The notes beneath the pieces were generated by a model, which was not told the origin of the DNA, made no database searches, and saw nothing but the letters and a program-made list of their open reading frames with translations. Made by a program: the position numbers and the translations under genes. From CAVRIA01 sp963721115 (GTDB lineage: Bacteria > Desulfobacterota > Binatia > HRBIN30 > CADEER01), in the NCBI GenBank assembly GCA_963721115.1, contig CAVRIA010000008.1, positions 496,001-560,000 on the forward strand: a stretch of DNA of 64,000 bases. Reading direction: 5' to 3'. Positions 34,475 through 45,200 of the stretch are shown here, piece by piece; the stretch's first letter is position 1, and the number at the start of each line of letters is the position of its first letter.

Positions 34475-35446
34475 TCATCGCTCAGCCCCGGGCAGGTCCG
34501 CGCCGATGACGGACTCGATCACGTAACTCGGCCGCCTGCGGGTTTCATGGTAATTCCGCCACAGGTACTCGCCGATGATCCCGAGCATGATCAGCTGCAG
34601 GCCGCCGAGCATGAGGATCGTGATCATGATCGGTGCCCAGCCCTCGACGGGAACTCCGTAGAGGAGCCTCAGGAAGAAGATGAAGATGGCGTACGAGAAG
34701 CTCAACATCGAGACCGAAAGCCCGAGAGCCGTGATCAACCGAATCGGGGCGGAGCTGTAGGTCACGAATCCGTCGACGAAGTATTTGATCTTCCTACCCG
34801 TGCTCCATCGCGACCGGCCAATCTCGCGTTCTCTCCTCGTATAGCCGATGACGTCGGGCTCGTATCCGGTCCAGAGGATCTGCCCCTGAATGAAGGTGTT
34901 CTTTTCTCCCCACCGCGTCATCTTGTCGACGACGCATCGGTCCAGGAGAAAGAAGTCGAACCCCCCCTTCGGCATGTTCGGTAGCGCGTACCTGCGCATG
35001 AGGCCGTAGAAGATGCGCGACGTCCAGCGCGCGACGAAATCGTCGCCCCGCGCCGTTCGGGTGGCCAGGACGATCTTGCGCGCGCCGAAGTTCCAGCGCT
35101 TCACCATCTCCAGGATGAGCTCGGGAGGATCCTGCAGGTCGGCGGACATGGCGACGCAGCACTGGCCTCGTGCGACCCGAAGACCGGCCATGATGGCGGG
35201 GATCTGACCGAAGTTTCTCGTCAACTTGACGAGACGAACGCGGTCGGGGTGGCCCTCGTAGACGCGTCTCATCGCCTCATACGACCCGTCGCCGGAGCCG
35301 TCGTCGACGAAGATCACCTCCCACTCGACGGTTGCCGGCAGGGGACCGAGCGCCTCCTGCAAGGCATCCCAGGTCACCGGGATGTTGTCCTCGTTGAAGT
35401 AGACGGGGATGACGACCGAAAGGACGATCGGGCTCTGATCGGGCAT
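34475..35446 (-). CDS. GtrB/ArnC-like family 2 glycosyltransferase
   Basis: Polyprenyl-phosphate glycosyltransferase of 323 residues that loads a sugar onto undecaprenyl phosphate at the inner membrane. VVIPVYFNEDNI, VIFVDDGSGDGS, LTRNFGQIPAIMAGL and the metal-binding SADLQDPPELI are characteristic. Two C-terminal membrane helices (ALGLSVSMLSFSYAIFIFFL; TILMLGGLQLIMLGIIGEYL) end in the conserved GEYLWRNYHETRRRPSYVI. It sits between aminotransferase and sulfatase-like genes with gaps of 4 and 13 bp, so it is part of one operon. Confidence 0.92.
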   Translation of the reverse strand: MPDQSPIVLSVVIPVYFNEDNIPVTWDALQEALGPLPATVEWEVIFVDDGSGDGSYEAMRRVYEGHPDRVRLVKLTRNFGQIPAIMAGLRVARGQCCVAMSADLQDPPELILEMVKRWNFGARKIVLATRTARGDDFVARWTSRIFYGLMRRYALPNMPKGGFDFFLLDRCVVDKMTRWGEKNTFIQGQILWTGYEPDVIGYTRREREIGRSRWSTGRKIKYFVDGFVTYSSAPIRLITALGLSVSMLSFSYAIFIFFLRLLYGVPVEGWAPIMITILMLGGLQLIMLGIIGEYLWRNYHETRRRPSYVIESVIGADLPGAER

Positions 35447-35450
35447 CTGT

Positions 35451-36708
35451 TCAGCCGAGAGCCGCGCGAGCGACGGCGGGCGCAGCGGCGCGGACGGTTC
35501 GGATCCGATCGACGATGAGGTTGACGTGCTCTTCCGACATTCCTCCGTAGAGAGGGAGACAGAGAATGCGTTCCGCGACGCGGTGAGCGTTGCGCAGCAG
35601 CTCCGGCCGGGCGCTGGGCAACGGGCGATAGAGCTCGTTGTCCGAGCAGAGAGGCCAAAAGTACCGGCGCGCCAGGATGTTCTCGGCGCGGAGCGCGCGG
35701 TGCAGCTGATCGCGCGTCAAGCCGAACTGCTGCGAATCCACCTCGACGGCACAATACGCGGCGTTGTAGACGACGCCGGCGGCCAGCTTCTGGAACTTCA
35801 GCCCCCCGAGCTCGGAAAGCTGCTCCCGGTACAGGGCGAGCAGACGCCGTCTCGCCTCGATCTCTTCGTCGACGCGGTCGAGCAACAGCAGCGCCAGAGA
35901 CGCATGCAGCTCGGACATCTTGCCGTTGGTGCCCAGGCCCTTCACCTCGTCTTCGTTCACGATGCCGAAGTTCTTCAAAAGGGAGATGCGCCGAAATCGC
36001 TCCGGGTCCTTGCCGACGATGGCCCCCCCCTCGCCGCAGTGGAACAGCTTCGTCGCATGAAAGCTGAAGACGGACAAATCCCCCCAACTTCCGATCGAGC
36101 GCCCGCCGACGGACACTCCGAACGCGTGTGCTGCGTCATAGACGAGCTCGAGCCCGTTCCTTGCCGTAAACTCGGCGAGGGCCTCGACGTCGCACGGGTT
36201 GCCGAAGACATGGACCGGGAGCACGGCGCAGCGTCCGTTCCGACACCAGCGCCTGCGCCTGGCTCACGTCGAGGTTGTAGGTGTCCGGATCGATGTCGCA
36301 GAAGACGGGAGTGAGCCCGTTCCATTGGATCGCGTGAACCGTCGCCGGGAAGGTGAACGGCGTGGTGATGACTTCGCCGGTCTCGACGGCGGAGCGCAGC
36401 GCGATTTGCAGGGCGATCGTCCCATTGCAGAGAACGGCGCACTGCTCCACCTGAAGGTAGCGGCGGAGGCGGCTTTCGAGCTCGAGCAGCACCTCCCCGT
36501 TGTTGGTGAGCCAACGCGACTCGAAGACGCGGCCCAAGAGGGCGTCGAACTCCGCCTTGTCCGGCAGCATCGGGCGCGTGATGAACAGCGGGACGGCAAA
36601 GGCCGGCGCGCCGCCGAGGATCGCCGGGGTCGGCGAGCCGCTCGCGCGTCGCCCCGCTCCGTTCGCCCGGACGTTCTGCCTCGGCCCCCGACTGCTCCCA
36701 CGGCTCAT
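35451..36708 (-). pseudogene. DegT/DnrJ/EryC1 aminotransferase, VioA-like, one frameshift
   Basis: PLP-dependent sugar aminotransferase, likely for dTDP-4-keto-6-deoxyglucose. The first frame runs from MSRGSSRGPRQNV (ATG 36708) through PLFITRPMLP, SRWLTNNGEVLLELESRL, CNGTIALQIALRS and TPFTFPATVHAI to QALVSERT. The second frame takes over near 36230 with LPVHVFGNPCDVEALAEF and holds the PLP lysine in SFHATKLFHCGEGGAIV. SRWLTNNG resembles VioA. Both parts are well conserved, so the one-base shift is probably an error or very recent. The start overlaps the upstream gene's stop (ATGA), and a formyltransferase lies in the same cluster. Confidence 0.8.
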
Positions 36709-38980
36709 ACTGGATCTCCCGAAGCTGGCTCGGTCGTTTCGGGTCCGACACGAGCGGCTGCCCGAGCGCCTTGTTTCTCTACCCCTCCGCCATGCCAGCA
36801 CAACGAGGAAGCCCAGCGCAAGGCTTGACAGGCGGAAACCCAGGCCCCGGCGCGGCGGCTGAGCGGCCGATAGCTGAACTCGACGGTCGATACGCCTTCG
36901 GGCACCGCGACGGCCCGGAACGCGTAGTTCGCCCGCAGGATCTCGGCGGGCAGGCCGTTCACCCGGGCTCTCCAGCCGGGATAGAGCTGATCGGACACGA
37001 AGAGGAAGCCCTTCCTGGTTGCTTCGACTCGCATGACCACCTTTTCGCCGCGATCCGTGCGGATCCTCACCTCCCCGCTCCCGCCTTCCGACCCGAGACC
37101 GCCCTCGGGTGTCTTCTCGACCAGAACGACGCGTTTCGGTTCGTGCCACGGGCTCGCCAACATGGCCAGCAGGCGGTCCGGATCGGAGACCACCTCGGCC
37201 CTGGGGACGTAGAAGGCGCGGGGGTAAGCTTGCGGGTTCTCGAGAATGCGCACGCCGGCTTTCTCCCGGACGACCTCGAAACCGGCCGGTCGCCAATCGA
37301 ATCGACGTGCATCGACGATCACGAAGCGGACGGCCAAGAGATCGAGCAAGGACCTGTTCTGCGGGATCGGGCTTCCTTGATAGTAGAAGTCGCCCACCCC
37401 TCGCATCGGGCGATCGCGCAAAAGCCTGACGAACAGCGCCGCGTAGCGTTCGGACGTCTGTGTTTCGTAGTCGGTGATCGACGGGATCCGGAAGATCGAG
37501 GCCGATTTCCGCTGCATGGAGTAATCCGTATGTTGCGTGACCTGATACATTCGGTCCTGCAGCGACATACGCCCTCGGACGAAATCGAAGACGTCCTCGT
37601 CTTCATAGAAGAGAGATGGCCGGGCCGAATAGCCGAAGGGCGGATAGACGCGCCCCACCACGAGTGCGGCGAGCGCCATGACCGGCAACACCCACCTGGC
37701 GAGCCGGTTCGAGGTCGATGACCAGAGGGCGGCGAGCAGGATCGCCGAGAATGCGGCAACAACGACGTACCCTTCGATACCCCGGCGAAAGGCGAGTAGG
37801 TAGCTGAGGCCGACCCCCACGAGAAACAGGCACACCAAACGCTTCGCCGCGGGCCTGAGGCGGCGAGAATCCCGGGTCAGGACCTCCACGCCGACGGCGC
37901 CCGCCATGCAGAGACAGAAGCTCGTGAGCCAGAGAAACCGCATGGGCATGCGGAACTGACTCCCCAGGGGCAGAAATCGATAGAGAGTGAAGAGAGGCGT
38001 CTCCAACGCAAGTGCCGTATAGAGCGCGGCAACGAGAAGGAAGAAGAGCGCCTGCCGGCGAGTGGATTCGAGGGCGAGCCCCAGGCCCGAGAGCGCCAGA
38101 GGGATCAGCGCGAAAGCCGTCGAATATCCCTTTTCCAAAGCGCGCTCTTCCAGAACGCCGGCGTGGTCAGACTCAGGGATGCCGGCCGGATCTCGCCGAG
38201 CAACAGCGGGCGTTGGCGAAGCGACTGTCGAGCGAACTCCAGCGACGGGAACAATTGCACCGCGGCGAGCGCGATCGGCAGAACGAGCCCGAGGGCGATG
38301 ACGGCAATGCCTCTCGTGGTCGACCGGGAGAGCCCGGAAGTGACGCATTGCCAAACCACGCGGAGGGCGATCAGTTGATAGGTGAAGACGGTAAGCGGAG
38401 GATACCCGGCCAGGAACTGCAACGTCAGCAGGACGCCGAGGAGCACGCCGTTCGAAGCTTTCGGGCTCCGCAGGCCGCGCTCGCAAGCGGCCATGGCGGC
38501 GGGAATCCACGCGTAGTGTCCCACCAGGTTCGGTTCCCACATCGCGAGCAGCAGCGTCAGGCCGCTGAGCTGAAAGAAGAACGCCCCGCAGATCGATGCG
38601 GTCGTCCGGAGCCCCAACTCGCGGCAGAGCCAGTATGCCCCCGCACCCGCGATCAGGAGATGAACGACGAGTAAGACGTACAGACCGCTGTACGTATCGA
38701 GAAACAGGTAGATGAGGTGAGGCGGGTAGAGAATGCCGTTGATGGCGATGGAGAAGAACGGCTGGCCACAGTTCTGGTAGCGGTTCCAGAAAAGTCCCTC
38801 TCCCGTCTTCAGGCTATCGAGCGCATACAGGAGGTTCGGGTAGTACAGACCGTACGTGTCGAAGCTCGGAGCGCCGAGGCCCGCTTCGGCTCTTCGCCAA
38901 ACCACGCCGAACGAGTAGTAGACGCTCACCAGCAGCACGGCGATGGCGGCGGCCCCGTGCGTCCGAAGAAACCGCCTCAT
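36705..38980 (-). pseudogene. YfhO-family membrane protein, frameshifted
   Basis: Large polytopic membrane protein of the YfhO family, GT-C-like proteins linked to glycosylation of surface polymers. The first frame (from MRRFLRTHGAAAIAVLL, ATG 38980; ATG 39037 is an alternative) covers FDTYGLYYPNLLYALDSLKT, YPPHLIYLFLDTY and about seven helices. The second continues near 38150 with LEKGYSTAFALIPLALSGLG and runs to the stop at 36705. The last membrane helix reads better in a third frame (GLGFRLSSLALGFLVVLAW), suggesting two more, compensating, shifts near 36850 and 36790. The C-terminal soluble part contains FLFVSDQLYPGWRARVNGLP, typical of the family. First gene of the minus-strand glycan cluster. 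Confidence 0.72.
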
Positions 38981-39259
38981 CTCCCGGCGTGCGCCCAGAA
39001 TGGCCGTCCCGTCAAAACCGCATCCAATGCGTCCCATCCGCGCCGCGTACGAGACCGATCAGCGCCGCCGGATCGGCAGGCACCCGATCTCGACCAGCAC
39101 CGCGCCGGCCGAGAGCCTTCGCCGGACCGACTCCAACCGCCCGGGTACCCGACGACCAGGACCAGGGCTCCGTAGGTCTGACGCGCGCTCATGGTCCGAG
39201 GGCTTATCGCCCATCCTCGAGCCTTCGGTCAATCCACCTGCCGTCAACTCAGGTACGAC

Positions 39260-42200
39260 TCATCCGAGAATGACGCGCAGGTGATGCGTCCCGCCGTCGT
39301 CCGCAAGGTCGACTCGCGCCTGGTTTCCCGAAAGCGCCGCGCCGTCGAGCTCCGCGCGGGCGACTCCGCGGGCGACTCCGCGTGGGTTCTCCACCGCGAT
39401 CTCGTAGCGCGCGGAGTGGTAGCGGAAGACGATCTCGAAGCCGCGCCATGCCTTCGGTATGCACGGATCGATGAGCAGCGTCGCGCCCTGCACGCGGAAC
39501 CCCAGGATCCATTCGAGACCCGCACGGTACATCCAGCCGGCCGAGCCCGTGTACCAGGTCCAACCGCCGCGACCAGCGTGCGGGGGTTGGGAGTAGACAT
39601 CGGCCGAGGTGACGTACGGCTCCACTTTGTAACGAAGCAGCGCGGCGCGGCTGCCAGCATGATTGATCGGGTTCAGCAGCGAGAACAGCTCCCCCGCCCT
39701 GTCGCCATCGCCGAGCATGGCGAAGGCAATGACCGCCCAGGTGGCGGCGTGGGTGTATTGACCCCCGTTCTCCCGGATTCCGGGCGGGTAGCCTTTGATG
39801 TACCCGGGGTCGAGTGGGGTCTGATCGAAGGGCGGGGTGAACAGGAGGACCAACCCGTCGCTGCGGCGCACGAGGTGCTCGTTCAGCGCCGCCATCGCCC
39901 GGAGACCACGCGCCGGATCCGCCGCTCCGGAGAGGATTGCCCAAGACTGCGCGATGGAATCGATGCGGCATTCTTCGCTCGAAGCCGAGCCCAGCTTTGT
40001 GCCGTCGTCGAAGTAGCCCCGCAGGTACCATTCGCCGTCCCACGCCTCTCGTTCGAGCGATTCCCGCAGCACAGTCGCATGCCGCTGCCAGGCGGAGGCG
40101 CGCTCCGATTCGCCGCGGGCCTTCGCCACGGGAGCGAAGGCCGAGAGCGCGGCGTGCAGAAACCACCCGAGCCAGACGCTCTCGCCCTTCCCGCCCTCAC
40201 CGACGCGGTTCATGCCGTCGTTCCAATCTCCCGCGCCGATCAAGGGCAGGCCGTGGGCGCCGACGGACAGACAACCGTCGAGGGCGCGAGCGCAGTGTTC
40301 GAAAAGGGTGGCGCGTTCCTCGGCCACCATCGGCTCGAAGTACGCATCGTGCTCGTCTGGGCGTAGGGCCGGCCCCTCGAGAAAAGCGGCCGTCTCATCG
40401 AGCACCGCGAGGTCGCCGGTCACCTGAACGTAGTGGGCGGCGGCGTACGCCAGCCACACCCGGTCGTCGGAGATCCGCGTGCGCACCCCGCGGCCCGACG
40501 GCGGCAGCCACCAGTGCTGCACGTCTCCCTCGACGAACTGCCGTGCGGCGGCGCGCAGCAGATGCTCCCGTGTCAGAGCCGGCTGCGAGACCGCGACTGC
40601 CATCACATCCTGCAGTTGGTCGCGGAAACCGTAGGCGCCGCTCGCCTGGTAGAAGGCCGACCGCGCCAAGACCCGACAGGCGAGGGTCTGGTAGAGCAGC
40701 CAGCGATTGAGCAGGATGTCCATCGAACGATCGGGCGTCTTCACCTGCACCGTACCGAGGATATCGTCCCAGTGCTCGGTCACCGCGCGGAGGATCCCGT
40801 CGAGGTCGGCGGCGCGGTAGCGCGCCGCCATGGAGAGCGCCTGTGCCCGCGTCGGCGCCTCGCCGAGAAGGAAGACGATCTCGACCGTGCCGTTCGGCTC
40901 GAGCGTGAGCGGAGCTTGCAGGACGCCACAGGGATCGAGGCCGGCCCCGACTCGCTTGGAGAGGGCGACGCGTCCGGCCAGCGCCGCCGGTCGAGCCAGC
41001 GTTCCGTTGCGGCCGAGAAACTCGGTCCGGTCGCCCGTCCAGGCGAGTTGCCTTCCCGCCAGGTCGGCAAACGCGACGCGGCCGCCGAACTCGGTGCTCC
41101 AGGGATTGCGCGCCAGAATCACCGTCGTGTCCGGATCGATTTCCGTCACCACGAACTGCGCCGAAGCGCCGCGCGAGGTGCCGAGCACCCACTCCGCGTA
41201 CGCGGTCACGGAGAGGCGGCGGGATTGGTTCGAATGATTGCGGACCTTCAACCGCGAGATCTTGATCGGATCGTCGAGCGGCACGTACTGCAGCAATTCG
41301 AGGCCGATACCGTGTGATGTGTGCTCGAAACGGCTGTATCCCTGTCCGTGTCGGACGAGATAGGAACCCCCGTCGTCACGAATCGGCAGCGCGGTTGGGC
41401 ACCAGAACGCTCCGCTGTCTTCGTCGCGAACGTAGATGACTTCTCCCGGGCGATCGCCGACGGGATCGTTCGACCATGGCGTCAGCTGATGCTCGCGACT
41501 GTTGACCGACCAGGTGTAGCTCCCACCCTCGACCGAAACCTGGAAACCGAACGACCGGTTGGCGATGACGTTGACCCACGGCGCCGGTGTCCACTGCCCC
41601 TCGCCGAGGATGGTGACGTACTCCCGTCCACCGGCGGCAAACCCGCCGAGGCCGTTGAAGAACTCCATCGCCGGACGCAGCGGGGCCGTCTCGGGCGGCG
41701 GATCGAATCTCTCTCTCACTCCCTGCTTGAGAAGAAGCGGGAGAGACACGCGCGGCGGCGACGGTACGGGGACGGTCCACTCCGCCCGCGGCTCTTCTTC
41801 CAGATGTTTGACCTGCTCGGAGACGCTGCCGCGGCGGCTGAGAAGCACCGCCCGCGCCGCGGTTTGCAGCAGAGTACGGACCTCCACCGAAATCTGGTCG
41901 GCGCGCAACACGAACACGCTCCCCCGTACCCCCTCTCCTTCGGAGCGGGAACGCGATTGACTCGTCCGAACCAGCGCCTCCACGGCGGCGTGCAGGTCCT
42001 GAGCGTACGACGCCGGCCTTTCGTTCAGGATGACCAGATCCACGGCCAGTCGCTTCATCTGCCAGTACCGATGGGCACAGAGGAGCTGCCGGACGATCTC
42101 CAGATCTTCCACTTCGTCGATGCGCACCAGGACGATCGGCAGATCGCCCGAGATCGCATGGGGCCACAGCGTCGACGGCCCGAGCTGATTTCTCATGAGG

Positions 42201-45200
42201 ATGGCCGACGAAGGTCGCAGTGTCGGATTGGAGTAGATCACGTGGTTGGCGAGACGCTGAAAAAGGTACGCTTCCTCCGGAGCGCAGCCCAGATGGCGGA
42301 GCTGAACCTGGGCTTGGGTCCACGCCAGAGTGACCGCGCGTTCGAAGGCCGTCGCGTCGCGATGCTTGTCCGCCAGGTCGAGTGCCTCACTGCGGGATGG
42401 CGCGACCAGCGTCCAGAACGCCACACGGGCCGTGGCCCCCGGTGGAATCTGCACGCGGCAGCGCAGGCTGAAGATCGGATCGAGCACGGTGCCCACCGTG
42501 TTGGACAGCGGTTGGCCGTCCAGCATCGAGATCGCCGTGTGGATCTCGCGGCCGCGCCCGAGGAAGCGCGCCCGATCGGTCTCGAACTGAACATCGCCGA
42601 GCATCTCGCCCTGCACGACGGCGAGGTGGGCCGCCCAAACCTCGGCTTCGCCGGGCGAGCGACGACGGCGCGTCGCCAGCAGTACGCCGACGTCGGCGGC
42701 GAATTCCGTCTGCACGAAGAGCTTGGAAAAGGCCTGATGGGCTGTGTCGGCTGCCGGTGGCGCCAACACGACCTCGGCGTACGACGTCAGCTCGATCTCC
42801 CGGGCGCGGCTGCCGAGATTCGAGATCGACACGTGCCGCACCTCGGCGTCGTCCTCGGCAGACACCACCACCTTGAGGGTCGTTGCGATCGTTCCGTCAC
42901 GCCGCGCGATCTCGGCCCGTCCCTCGGCGAACTCCACCTCATAGCTCTCCGGATCGACGCCGCTCGGTTGGTACCCGGCCGACCACACGTTGCCACTGTC
43001 CATATCGCGCAGGAAGACGTAAGAACCCCAGCAATCGCAGGTCATATCCTCTCGCCAACGCGTCACCGCGAGGTCTCGCCACCGGCTGTATCCCGAGCCG
43101 GCTGCGGTCATCATGACGGCATAGCGGCCGTTCGACAGGAGGTGGGTGCGAGGGACCGGACCGTGTGGGGAATGAAAGCGACGCACGATCGGCGGAACGA
43201 TCTCGCGGACGTCGGTGGTGCCCTTCACCTCCTCGGCTCGGGGGCGGGCGACGGCGACATCGCGCGGAGTGCGTTCCTGCAACAAGAGCTCGGTCGCCTG
43301 GATGATCGGCTCGGCGTGGAACCGAGAGCGCATGGCGCCGTCGTGAAGCGCATTGGCAATCGCGATCAACGACATCCCCTGGTGATGCGCCATGTAGGCG
43401 TGCACGACCGCCACTGCCTCACCTTCGGGCAGGCGTGTCGGCGTGTAGTCCAGGGCCTCATAAAACCCGTAGCGGCCACTGCCGCCGGCGGCGGCGAGCC
43501 GCGAGAAGTTCTGGGCCGCGGCCTTTGCGTCGACCATGGCCGCCAGCGCCGTCGCGTAAGGAGCGATGACGGCATCCTCGCTGAGCCCACGTTTCAACCC
43601 CAGGCCGGGTACGCCGAAGTTCGAGTACTGATAGGTGAGCTCCAGATCTCGGACGTTGTAAGCGGATTCGGAGACGCCCCATGGCACCCCGAGCTTGGCG
43701 CCGTATCGGATCTGACGGCGGACGACGAGGCGGTTCGTCTGCTCCAACAGGCTCCCCGCCGGCGCGCGCATCACCAGCCCGGGCATCAGGTACTCGAACA
43801 TGGAGCCCGACCAGGAGATCAGCGCCGAACCACGGTCGACCGGGGTGAGGGGGCGCCCCAGCCGCGACCAGTGGATCACGGGCACATCCCCCTTGGCAAT
43901 CGCGACGAAGCTCGCCAGGCGCGCCTCGGAGGCCAGCAGGTCGTAGCAGCTGGGATCGAGACCGCCTTCCGCGACCGACAACCCGATCGAGAGGAGCTGC
44001 CGCGCGGGGTCGAAGAGAAGCCCGAAGTCCATGGCGTCGAACATCTCTTTCGCAAGCTTGCGCAGCCCCACCAGCCGTCGATGCAGGGCCCGGGCATTCC
44101 GCCCCGAGCGCTCGAAAGCGTCGATCACCGCCTCGATCCGCCCGCACAGGCTGGGATCAGAATCGGTCTGCGCCGTGCCTGTCACGCGACGGCGCGCCAG
44201 AATCTGGGACGCCACGTCGCAACGGTCCGGCAGATCGACCAGTGATGGGAACGGGTCGAAGAGGGATTCGAGCGAGTCCTCTGGAGAGGCGGCGCCGAGC
44301 GCGGGGATCAGAGGCGCCCAGGGCATCAGTTGTTCGAGGTCGCGCTCGTGGACCCGAACGCACGCCCGCACGGCCTCTGCCCAGCGCAGCACTTCGCTGC
44401 CGCTATCATCGCCGCGCTCCGCGGTGAGAGTTCCGGCGATGTCGACGATACTGTCGGCCTGGCGAGCCAGCTCCCCCAACTGTCCGGCAACCGCCGACGG
44501 CGTGGCTGGCGCCGGCTCCAACAGCGCGGCAAGCCCGTCGAGGGCCTCGTCCAGCTGCTTCCGCGTCACCGTTTGCGTTCGCCGGTCGTCCGTCAGCGCG
44601 TGCAGGGACTCCCGGGTGAGCTCCAGCGCATCCGCGATCCCGGCGAGCGACTGCGGCCAGACGACGGTAGCGTCGCCGAGCTCCCGGCAGGCGTTGCCGA
44701 GGGCGATCAGGTGTCCGGCCAGATTCCCGCTGTCCACGGAAGACACGTACTTCGGCTCCAGGGGCCGAAGGTCACGTGTGTCGTACCAATTGTAGATGTG
44801 GCCGTGGAGGCGCTCGAGCCCGCTCATCGTCGCCAGGGTCGCCTCCAGCCGCTCCACGGTATCGAGCGTGCCCAGCCAGCCAAAGTCGCGGGCCGCCACG
44901 ACGGACAGCAGGTAGAGCCCGAGGTTGGTGGGAGACGTTCGATGGGCCACGACCGGTTCTGGGTCTTCTTGAAAGTTGTCGGGAGGGAGATGGTTGTCCT
45001 CCGCCACGACGAAGGTATCGAAGAAGCGCCACGTGCGGCGTCCGATCAACCTCAGCGCCCGCGTATCGGCAACCGAGCGCGACGTTGGACCCGGCAGAGG
45101 CGGTGGACGGCTGGCCCACTGCGCGACGACCGGCGACAGCATCCACAGGATCACGAATGGAGCTGCGACGAGCAAAGCCATGGGCTCGACCAACGCGACG

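Noticed and set aside
41321..44245. Open frame of 974 codons opposite ndvB
   Set aside because: Antisense of a conserved 2945-residue synthase; no domain and no ribosome binding site.
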